15,197 nucleotides of DNA, from the NCBI GenBank assembly GCA_900618425.1, contig UZAN01049150.1:1-15197 (forward strand), given 5' to 3'. Positions 1 to 9,500 of this stretch are shown piece after piece; within the stretch, counting starts at the first letter, position 1; every line of letters starts with the position of its first letter. The stretch comes from Echinostoma caproni (taxonomy: Eukaryota > Platyhelminthes > Trematoda > Plagiorchiida > Echinostomatidae). Below the pieces are notes generated by a model. The model did not search any database. It was not told the DNA's origin and saw only the letters and a program-made list of their open reading frames with translations. The position numbers were made by a program, and so were the translations under genes.

Positions 1-1440
1 GGCCTGACTCGGAGGCGTGCGCGATCGGACGGGTTTCTTAGGCTCCGTCCTAACAAAGGCAATCAAGGCATCTGAAATAAGTGAAATATCTATTACGAGC
101 TATGCTCAGTATATTGACTTCTTTCTCACATTCCAACCTGGTTGTTCGCTATTTATGACTTCCTTGTAAAAATTTGTAGCATTATCTCATTCGCTCGCTT
201 TTGCTGTTGCCAGTGTATGTTCAAACCGATTGATACATTCGTTAAGATCACCGTCGGTAAACCCAAGTAACGGATTAATTTCAATCCGTGATTCACAAAT
301 GCACTTTTAGTACATCCCTCAAACAGCCAGGGGCGCGTCAGACCCAAATTACGATGACCTGTCTATTTTCATCGGTGCAAAGACAAGCGCGATTATCGTT
401 CATGCATTCCACAGGCGCGTCCTCACACCGGCTTTCATCGAGCGCTTGGATCTGACATCTTACTCCACATATCCGCATACCAATCAATCGCGATTATCCT
501 TCACCCATTTGAACGCGTGTGACAGCCCACCGATAGACCGCATGGCCATGGCTTTGGTAACCACTGCAACGAAAATGATCACATTTGAGTACCCCACAGA
601 GTTGCAGAAAAACCGTTGAAGCTTACATAAATGTATTTTTAGTAATTATAAGTCGTCGGTTGTCTCAGCCTAGCTCTCCTTTGGAAATCAACAAAAGCGC
701 TGTTTAACTCACATGTACAGTCCAATAATGGACCCGAAACACGAGCATTAGCCAAGGTAAACAGTTTCAACTGATCCAGTGCTTCTCCAATTGAGATAAC
801 TTCCAGCACAATAAATGCTCCACATTCATCTCCGTCTTTGCAACGCTTCGCTGCGTTCGAAACTAGTTCATCTAATGACTAGAAAAGAGACTGGATGCAA
901 AACATTTAGATAACCCAATTCTTCATGAAATTCTAAACAAGCGACTTCTTCTTCAGGAAGACGGTCATCAAGGCTCAGTGAGTAAAGTTATCAATTAGAT
1001 TGCTTTTATCCTCTGGTGGCGACACCATCGGCTGATTAAATGTTGGTTTGAACCCAGCTTTTACGAAAGCGTTGCTCAGTACGTGTGGATGTACAGATAC
1101 CCAAGGTTTCTTGACTAGATGCATGTCCATGAGGATGTCCACTTCGGATTTCATGTTAAACTCCAGTATATTCCAGTAACTGTTTCCGAAACGACCAAAT
1201 CACACCCTAATCCACTGGTTTTAACATCGAAGAACAGTTCGGAGGCAGCCGTACTAATGTGACATTGAAGAATACTGCGACTTTCTTATGTCAAGGGGCG
1301 TTATCTATAAATAGTAAAATAGAATGTCTTTGAAAAACCCTCTTGCGGTTGACATCGGACAGCCAACAGTGAAATAACGCACAAGTCATGCGTGGGTTCT
1401 TTGAATAATTATGAGTGAATTTAAGGCTTTTTCGATCCAG
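1..1440. other. Non-coding flank, no gene recognised
   Basis: No open frame here resembles a protein I know. The first 560 bases look richer in G and C than the AT-rich sequence that follows and may be an old repeat. A 64-codon minus-strand open frame at 153-347 has no recognisable motif. Earlier exons of the receptor gene (signal peptide and start of the amino-terminal domain) would be expected on the plus strand upstream of 1441, but I could not identify them. Confidence 0.5.
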
Positions 1441-1788
1441 TCCCCACAGACACCGTGGATTCTGAATTTTTTAATAGCCTACGGTGATAAATTTCCACCA
1501 GTCGTGCTCCCACAGATCAGTAACCTGACTATTTCTTTGGATTTCTTGGATCCAGAAACTGTTTTTCCTTTGAGATTCAATGTCCCTTCTGGGAGCCCCT
1601 TGTTATACAAAACTGTTTTGTCTGTACTGAAAATATCACACTCCGCGTATACATGGTCCAGCTGCGGTAACTCCGCTCAAAACTCGTCCACTACCTCACA
1701 TGGGACCGCCAAATTTTCCCCACAAACCTATAAAGTAGTAGTAGTGAGTAGTTGCTTGTCTGAGCAAGAGCAAAATCAAATTTTGAAA
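1441..1788 (+). CDS. Probable amino-terminal-domain exon of the ionotropic glutamate receptor
   Basis: The open frame (stop-free from 1405 to 1800) reads ...VVLPQIS, then an acidic and aromatic stretch, FPLRFNVPSGSP, then VLSVLK, and later YKVVVVSSC. This order matches the periplasmic-binding-protein-like ligand-binding fold (ANF receptor family) that forms the amino-terminal domain of glutamate receptors: an 'IPQIS' strand, a 'F.R..PS' segment, a helix, then a 'W..V.VIYS' strand. A Ser/Thr/Asn-rich insert separates the helix from the last strand. NLT and NSS are possible N-glycosylation sites. The start follows the acceptor TTCGATCCAG at 1440 (1449 is an alternative). The end is uncertain: GTCTTG at 1789 or the stronger donor GTGAGT at 1744, both phase 0. 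Assignment to this gene rests on fold-level resemblance, strand and position. Confidence 0.5.
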
Positions 1789-2000
1789 GTCTTGAAGTCA
1801 TGATGATACATTCTTTGTACTAGCTGGATTGTCTTCTTGCAAATGTTGCTCTCAGTCATGGGGTGGTTCAATGGGATATAACGCTGTGAACGGCTTTTCT
1901 TAAAGAGCTGTGAGTTGCACTTGTATGATTCAGCATTTCCAATTCTAATCGATAGGCGCTGGCACATTTTGAAGTCCAGTGCACTGTCTTCGATTTTTAG

Positions 2001-2136
2001 AATCGGTGTGTCTTCCTCGCAAAGATTATCCAATCAGTGAACAGTTTCGTGTTCGCGTCATACTAGGTGAAACGCCGTTGGCTGAGTGTGACATTGCAGG
2101 TTGGCAGGTCAATAACGAACATCGATCAACGACCAA
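2001..2136 (+). CDS. Candidate exon, possibly amino-terminal domain of the same receptor
   Basis: A good acceptor (CGATTTTTAG at 2000) and a consensus donor (GTGAGT at 2137) frame an open stretch of about 45 codons. It includes FRVRVILGETPLAECDIAG followed by WQVNN. I do not recognise the peptide; the hydrophobic FRVRVIL strand would suit an alpha/beta lobe. Starting at 2001 the exon would need a preceding exon that ends one base into a codon, and the 1441-1788 exon does not. A second possible acceptor at 2044 (AACAG) would start it in phase 0 and join directly. It ends two bases into a codon, so at least one more exon would be needed before 2675. This is a prediction from splice signals and open frame only. 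Confidence 0.3.
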
Positions 2137-2220
2137 GTGAGTAGGTATCAGGGAATGTAACATATTGAGGGGGGAGGCGACATTGTATGATCAGAAACTA
2201 CGTTAATAGGCTTACGGTTG

Positions 2221-2292
2221 GTTTGGGTTTTCCAAAAAGGGAAGATATTGGAAAATGCGACTTCTCAGGAGTGTGACATAGCAGGAGATTGA
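2221..2292 (+). repeat. Diverged second copy of an ECDIAG-coding segment
   Basis: The plus strand carries GAGTGTGACAT-x-GCAGG twice, at 2084-2100 and 2269-2285, about 185 bases apart. In each the same frame reads ECDIAG. Upstream the two peptides are also alike: ILGETPLAECDIAG against ILENATSQECDIAG, 8 of 14 residues identical. The second copy reaches a TGA at 2290-2292 soon after the match. It may be a decayed duplicate of the candidate exon at 2001-2136 or a chance short repeat. Confidence 0.3.
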
Positions 2293-2674
2293 CTGAAATA
2301 CGAAAATGGATGTTTTCTCATTGAACGTAATGCATTTTTCGTGGAAAAAATATTTTCTCTCCCATCAAAATGTCAATGTTATTGGTTCATGCACATTCAT
2401 CGCAGGTCACACTTAAAAGAATACATCCGATTCTCGAACAAGGATTAAATGCAATTTATAGTACACAAGAACCATGACCGATCGCCAACTTAATATTTTT
2501 TTATTTTGATGGTTTCTTCAAACTAAATACTCGATGATTTCCTGGCTACACATCTTATATCAGTTGACTCCTTCAAACTCTTATTTTGTTTTTTCCATAC
2601 TTTGCTGACTGTTGGTAAACACCATTCATGAGCACAATGAACGAAAATTCGTCCCTTCTACATGAAATATAAAG
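2293..2674 (+). other. AT-rich non-coding sequence, probable intron
   Basis: I see no recognisable coding sequence. By reading phase, an exon joining 2001-2136 to 2675-2833 would have to begin with one base that completes a codon and end one base into another. No convincing candidate was found. Confidence 0.4.
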
Positions 2675-2833
2675 CAATCCTTGACATGGTTGCACTGTCT
2701 TCTGCATTTAAGCTTCACACGATTAGCCAATACCCTTTTTTCTTCCACGGCAAACAGTGGGTCGAACGGTCTAGAGGGCAGCGAAAAATCTTTGAAAAGT
2801 TAATCAGGAAAGCTGTCAAACAAAAACATGATG
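2675..2833 (+). CDS. Probable exon for the end of the receptor amino-terminal domain
   Basis: The frame reads AILDMVALSSAFKLH, a spacer, then GKQWVERSRGQRKIFEKLIR and KHDGIT. This follows the layout at the end of an iGluR amino-terminal domain: a 'YDAV..vA.a...A' helix, then 'W..G......I....+.GLTG'. The acceptor is the AG at 2673-2674, just before CAATCC, and the exon then starts at the second base of an Ala codon, so a preceding exon ending in Asp plus G would restore the usual 'YDA'. The donor at 2834 (GATG|GTATAA) ends the exon one base into the Gly codon. The match is to pattern and order rather than close identity, and the acceptor lacks a strong pyrimidine tract. If correct, an exon for the amino-terminal-domain to S1 linker is missing between here and 3474. 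Confidence 0.45.
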
Positions 2834-3473
2834 GTATAACCCTGAGATCAAATATATGAGTACATTGATCACTATGCGATTAGGAATAGGGTATTATTTT
2901 TTCTTGATCACAAGTTAATCATGAATTCAAACCTATCTTTACTCAAAACCTCCTGATGCATGAAAAAATTCCTTTAGGAATGGATTTCCCTAGCATTATG
3001 AAAGAAGAACAGAAACTTGCTATTCTGAATTTCTACCTTTCACATATTATTCCCGTTTTACAAATCTGATTAATTTTTACGTCTTTTTCATCCATATGTC
3101 TAAATGTGAACTTTAAAGTTCTTTTCATTTTGCTTCCTCTTATTAAATATACAAAGATGCAATTGTCACGAAGTGGCAAGTGACCAAAGGGCTGTCATAC
3201 AACACAATGGAAAAAGTTCGGCGGGGGTGGTGGGTAATAATTTTGTGAGGCTACAACAGGGCCTGTTGGGCCGCCTTTGGCTGCCGTTCCGTGTTTTGTT
3301 GGAATATGGGTTTTCAGACTCATCGGCCATTTGAACTATTCCAATATATCACCGCGTATGTTGAGTCAAAAGAAGCAGTTTGCCGAAATTGTTTCACCCT
3401 TCATTAATTTTTATTATTCGAGGAATCACTCTGAGAAAATTTCATATTTTTTGTCCCAAAACGAAAAAAACAG
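2834..3473 (+). other. Intronic interval with an unexplained open frame
   Basis: The linker between the amino-terminal domain and S1 should be encoded here but was not recognised. A frame stays open to a TGA at 3332-3334 from about 3143; it is locally GC-rich and reads NNFVRLQQGLLGRLWLPF near its end. A second open frame covers 3277-3489. Neither resembles a glutamate receptor linker, and phases for a join from 2833 to 3474 were not satisfied by any obvious splice pair. Confidence 0.3.
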
Positions 3474-3583
3474 AATGCTCCAATCATAGTCAGTGGTTGG
3501 GTTGGTGAGAACAAACGCATTCATGATGCTGAAGGAATGGGAATCGATATACTGGATGATTTGTCCGGTCAATTCAACTTTCG
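3474..3583 (+). CDS. iGluR exon: start of ligand-binding lobe S1
   Basis: The exon reads APIIVSGWVGE, then EGMGIDILDDLSGQFNFR. It matches the opening of S1, where families show 'PFVM...' followed by 'yEGycIDLl.ela..lnF.Y'. The acceptor is AAACAG at 3473, with a pyrimidine-rich tract some 20 bases upstream; the run of A just before it makes this acceptor the weakest of the core set. The donor CG|GTAAGT at 3584 is a consensus match. The exon starts in phase 0 and ends two bases into an Arg codon that is completed by the first base of the next exon. The usual 'L.V.T..e' strand that precedes this segment is absent and must be on an earlier exon. Confidence 0.82.
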
Positions 3584-6500
3584 GTAAGTGCGAATCATTA
3601 CCTTTCGAGCGGTTCTTAGATATGCATGATCAAGGGAACCATTAACCCGAAATATGCATTTACTATCTATACCATTTGCTGGCGGGGGTGCATTTAGTAT
3701 TGGGTCCGGGAAAACGCGGCAGTTTGAGAATAGGAGTGAATATTGAACTCTAATACACGCTTCTGAATGATTAAAAAGTTGACCTGAATAAGTGAATAGA
3801 CGTCAATTATATTTCAAAGCGCAAATATTATCCAATGAATACAAGCAAGTTTGGTTAGAAGTGATATGGGCTCAATGCAATTTGCAGAAAACATAATAAA
3901 TGGGTTTGTACAATAAAAAATATACCTCCCTTTTAGAATCATAAAACACTAGTATCCCTTTAGATATTAATTATTCTCCATTTAAAACTCTTTCACATAT
4001 GAACTTGACCCATACGATATTTTAATTGGATAAGGATGGCCTAATTTGTCGTTCTTTCCAGTCAACTAAATATCCAATAGATAATATCAACATGGTCTCT
4101 TTCACTGTTATTATCTTGGCCAAAATAAGCCGGAAAATAATAAAGCCGTGAATATATGGGTTTATCCGAGATAAAACAATGTCACAAGTCAGACGCTTCT
4201 GTAGAAATTTCTTGTTACCAATTTCCCTCCAGATTTTCACGCAAGCAGCAAGAACCACCATGATCACAGGATGTGTCGAACTCAACGACTTCGTGAAAAT
4301 TTCATCAGCTTTGTACATTTCTCCATGGTTTCACCTGTGACCTCAAACAAGGAGATTCCCTCTGTCCCCCTCTGCGATGTGATTGGATCATTTCTCCTGA
4401 TGTGCGGCACTTGGAATCCCTCAATCCATCACGAGACTGTCTGATCATCAGTTCGTAATGGTTGTGATTCATGGGTTGTCACCCGTAATCCATCCGTCTG
4501 ATGACCTCTCGCTCCGGTTAGCTAGGCAAGCACCAGGTCCCTTATTTCGTTTGGACAACCCGACCGATCGATAAATCAGCCCGGTCAGTCGTGTAATTTT
4601 CGAGCCGGCACAGGAGGAGGATAAGTTTTGAATCTGATGCTGCTTGAATGTTGGTAGAGAATCACTACAGGAGAATCGGCTGTGAAGCGATGCACCATGT
4701 GGGAAATTCGGATTGCAAAATACTCAAATGATGATGACACTAGGCCAACTCTTGATTCATATAAGATACAGACACTATTCTCCGAAGCGGGTTTGATAAA
4801 CGGATAACCATAATAAAACTTTGAGCTTGTCTTAAGTACGCACCCAAATATCCAATAATATAGGCCGACGAAAAAATATTCTTGGTATTTTTCCAAACTG
4901 GCTGTTGTCGCGTTGAACGATCTTGCTAACTAGGTCGGAGATAGAATTCCTAGGGAAAGAAAGAAAGAACAAATATTATGGAAAATTTTCATAAAACTTG
5001 TTCAATATGTTTTCCATTCTGCATTCTGCATACATTCTAGTGAACAGTGTTATCCATGACCCGTGGAGCCTTTTAAAAATTTAAAAATAACTGGGAAGCT
5101 CCTCAACCGTACATGTAACGAATGCTAGTTAATCACTGACAACGTTGCAATCGAAGCCATTTTCAAACTAGCTATTTTTTGACGTTTCTCGAAGATGGAC
5201 CACTATAATAGGATACTACTCCGAAAGACTATTAATCAAGTCCAGTTCATGCATTACGCACAGCATGATCATCATCTGAAAATCTGTGCGTAGATTCAGT
5301 CTCAAGTGATGTATTTTCTGGACGTAGCGGGTTTCATTGCTGTTCTTTCTGTTGTAGCTATGAGCTCTATCTGCCTCCTGATGGGCAATATGGTGTGATT
5401 GGTCCTGATGGGAATTGGACTGGACTCATTGGCGAACTGCAGAAGGGTGTAAGTTTTAAAGCCCTGTATTATGATGCCAAACAACACTGTTGATTGCTTA
5501 TTACAGCTTTTTGTGCTGTCCCTCCCCTCACTAAATAATGGACCAGATTTTCGGCGAGAAATGCATCAATGTAACTCTCGATTTTAGAGAACGTTTAGGA
5601 GCTGAATTTCCAAAAAAAATTATTTTTTGAAACATCTTCATACTCCAAGTGCGTTTATTACAAATTTTTATCCACCTTCTTCCCTTTTTTAGAACATTGA
5701 CATGGCTGTTGCGATACTGACAATTACCAGTGAACGGACAGCAGTAGTAGATTTTCTCGGCACATTTCTCAATGCTTATGTGAGCACTCTGATCGCCTAT
5801 CCACCGTTGCAGTCAAAACTTTTTCAAATGTATGAACCGTTTGAGATTCAGACATGGATACTTACGTGTTTTTGTATACTGGTCACCGGAGTGGTCATTT
5901 ATCTACTCAATCACTTCAGTCCGTTCAGTGCATGGAATTTACNGAATTTACAACTGCCTGGAGCCACATCGGATGAAGTGTCATTTGTGGAGAACATGTG
6001 GTGCACGTTAAGATGCATGGTGCTGCAGCGTGAGTTTGCCTAAACTACGCCAACGTTGCTTTTTGTAATTTCCTTTCATCACGTAAACAGAAAACGAATG
6101 AGTGCTACAAGCATCTAGTTTAGACAGAAAGTCAAATGAGGCACCTATCCTGAGAACCCAGCAGTAATGTGTAAGGCTCAGTAGCCTGTATGCCTGCGTT
6201 TGAACCATCTCTGTGGATGTGTATTGCTAACGATTCCTAGGAAGCATAAGACGAATATATTTTTTTACGTTTGCTTCAGGGTAATGTGCGACACACTGGA
6301 GTAATGAATCTAATGCTAACCATTTCATATCTCAAAAATTTAATGCGTCATCGCTTAATTGCTCATCAAGGACGTACTTGATTGAACTGTTCTCTGCTCA
6401 TAGTACGATGTTTGAATCTTACATGTCTTGCGTACTGATCTAACAGAAAATGTTTATGCAGTTTGTTGAGATTTAAGTTTAAACTACTGCCGTACTCTCT

Positions 6501-9500
6501 CTCTCACTAAATTAAAAGCACTGTGAAAAACTGTTATTCTTTTCTGAAAACAAATATCGTCCTGAAGCAAGATTTTATGCGTAAAACAATGGTATGTCAA
6601 TGTTTATTCTGCATTACAGTTTTCTTTGCGAAGCTTGGAAGTATTTCTAGATTTTTTCAATCACTTTGCTGCCTCCAGTAAACCTGGGAGCCCTCCAACT
6701 TATGCTAGAACTACAGAGAACATAAATCACAAACCAAATTGTGCACTCGAAAAATACCACCAGCAAAGCTTACTTAACCTTCTCGGTTGGTTGTGAAAGG
6801 AGGATTATGCAACGCGTTAGTTTTAGCTATGAATATTTGAGTTGGGGGTAATAAATAGTCGTTCGTATCTTGGGCATGAGGAAATAGTACGATCATGTTA
6901 CTTCTGTTTTTGAATGATCCATAAGAAAAATAACGATTGCTAAGAAACACAGCTTAGCGACGGATGCCAGATGATTGTAATTGGAATGAACAGATTGGAA
7001 TCGTTTGCTTGGTTTCCCCAAAAGGACGTCGAATGTATTACATCGATAAGATCAGGATCACCATTCTTGTTTCGCAAAGGGCCCATATGGCATCATTTTC
7101 ATAGATGTCGAGGTGCGATCCAGATCGAGCGTGTGTTCATGTGTTGGCCAAGGGGTAAAAACTGAACAAAAATTCGCCTCAAGCTTTTCATGTGTCCATC
7201 TACCCACCGCAGTTCAATATAACTTCAGTATATTGGTTCTATTGTCTTTAATTAAAATTGGCCATGGAGTTTTCTAATAATTAAGGGAAATAGACGTACA
7301 ATAGAAATCGCATGTAGTGTGATGCGAGAAACCTGAAACTTGCCATGGACTATAAGCGGTAGGGGAATAGGTCAGATTAGATAAAATGTCTGGGGTAAAC
7401 AATTGTTTCACAAAGGTTTAAATGGAGATTATGGGAAATCTGTAATTATATTTGAAAATCGTTTGCGAGTGGGCAAATCATGAAATAACAGTGAAGTATC
7501 ACCAGAAAAATGCTCTTTGAGATAAGAGAATAAATTTTTGATTGTTGTATTGTAGACTGCTACCATCCATGAGTCTGAGAGCATAAACAATCTCGTTTAA
7601 TAACACGCATATCATATCAGCATATTGTTGTGGCCTACAACTGAATATGTTTGTCATGCGTGTGGCCACACTGATTGATCGATTAACTGGCTGACTGTGT
7701 GAATGCGGGTTGACGGTATTCGTATGTGGTGTGACATTTGAGTCTATGTTGGCCTGCCTGACTGCTATACTGCGCTTTGCCGTTTCTGCTTTCTCCCCGG
7801 CCTATGAGCTTGCTACATATTTTCCGTTCCCTATAAATGTGTTGCTTAATTGATTGTGTGCTTACCCATCTACTTAACCCGGGATACATCACATGTCATT
7901 GTTGATTGTAAGCTCAAGTGATTCCTAGTTACTACAAAAATTATTGATCGTTTTAGGGACAGAATGACCTCACGGTGAACGTATTTTTAAAGAGTCTCAT
8001 GTTTGGAAATGCAAACATATTGCCTGAATGACTGACCGAAGTGTCCTGTTCCGTGGTTATTGATATTGGGGATATCCAACCAATAAAGACTTTACAGATT
8101 CATTACAATGTTCAAAGGATGGAGAACAGCTGAGATGCAAACAACAAAGATCTGGAGAAACGTAGAGCAAGGACTCAAGTAAGTGGATGACTTGAAAGAA
8201 AAATACCGAATACCAGCTTTTAATGAGCGTTGACAAGTGGAAAACCGGTCATGGTATTTCAGAGTCATTCGCCCGTTCCTTCATATACTACTGATATATG
8301 CATTCATTTGTGCCTAAGAGGGTTAGAGAAAGGTCATGTCCAAGGATTCTAGGAAATACCCGAAAGATGATAGGAAACGCAGGGTCTCAGAATTATCAGG
8401 TAAGCGTTTCATCTCATTGATTGACTCGGAGACACTGTGACGGAACGCAATCCGGTTGTTTATCAAACAATACATAATCTTTGCTTACTCGAAGTATACG
8501 ATTACATCCACCAGGAATGCTGCAAATAGTACGACAAAAATTCGTGAATGTCACTTTCATATTTTTTTGTTCATCGATGATCTTTTATGTTTCAATATAT
8601 TTAAAATCACTTGCGTGGCTCGGTTTACAGAGTTAAGAACATGAATGAAAAACTATTACTAAGATATTCTCCCCGAGGTGTATTAAAAGTAGATGGAATT
8701 TTACTTATTCCCCACGCAATTCACACCGAAATTCTGAAATATTGATGAGAACATTAATAAAGGGTCACGTGCAACAAGGGGCAATAGTTGTTACACCCAG
8801 CTACGGGTAACTTAATGCATTAATAAGTTCTCTCTTCGTTGAATAGTTACATTCGTTGCATAAGGGGTATCACAATGCTATTTTTAACCTGTGGATGGAA
8901 CAAACCACTTTGATAAATGCTCTACTGTTCCGTGGTTGGTGATCGTCAATCGACGGGTGCATGTATCGCGAGGTCAACCATGTTATCCTCATCATCTGCG
9001 AAGTGCTTTCTCATTAGATGGACAACCTTTTCAATGTATTCAAGCTCCATATTAGCAGGTCGCTGCTAAAGTTCTAACGCAGCCGCTCCAACAGAGAACT
9101 CTGCATTCTTTGCGAACGTTTTAATTTTCTCGATTCTTTATCATAATATTGAACCTGGAGCTGCGTTTGTCAGGTAGTTGAATCAATCAGTCATTCTGTA
9201 TGTGCACTGCCGTGCCCCTCCCCCCGCTTCCTTAAAAACGACCATGCGTTTTGAAAACGCTTCCAGCTGTGTTCCATTTAAATATCTGTGAAGGCAGTAT
9301 CCGAACGAGAAACGCTACCGGACTGCAATCATTTGAGAATCCAATATCGATATTTATCCGTGGGACAATAATGACATTCTTCAAACCACATACTCAGCGC
9401 GCACATATTTCTAACTCATTTCACTCAGTTACATCCACACGTTGCTATCATCAGCATACGCACTAATCTATTGTCTTACGGTAGACAAAAATTTAATTTA

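Noticed and set aside
1776..2033. Minus-strand open frame of 85 codons
   Set aside because: It lies opposite candidate receptor exons, has no recognisable domain and is best explained as a shadow.
4460..4620. tRNA-derived SINE head in a GC-rich patch
   Set aside because: An A-box-like stretch can be argued on the minus strand, but no B box with correct spacing was found.
4022..4896. Two minus-strand open frames (98 and 103 codons) inside the S1 intron that could suggest a nested gene
   Set aside because: Neither has a recognisable motif, a paired splice structure or a coding-like composition, and open frames of this length occur by chance in non-coding DNA of this size.
6971..7165. Plus-strand 64-codon open frame in the large intron
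   Set aside because: No motif, no splice context and no link to the receptor frame.
8047..8945. Shared CTGTTCCGTGGTT near 8047 and 8929 as a dispersed repeat
   Set aside because: Similarity stops within about 18 bases and is compatible with chance.
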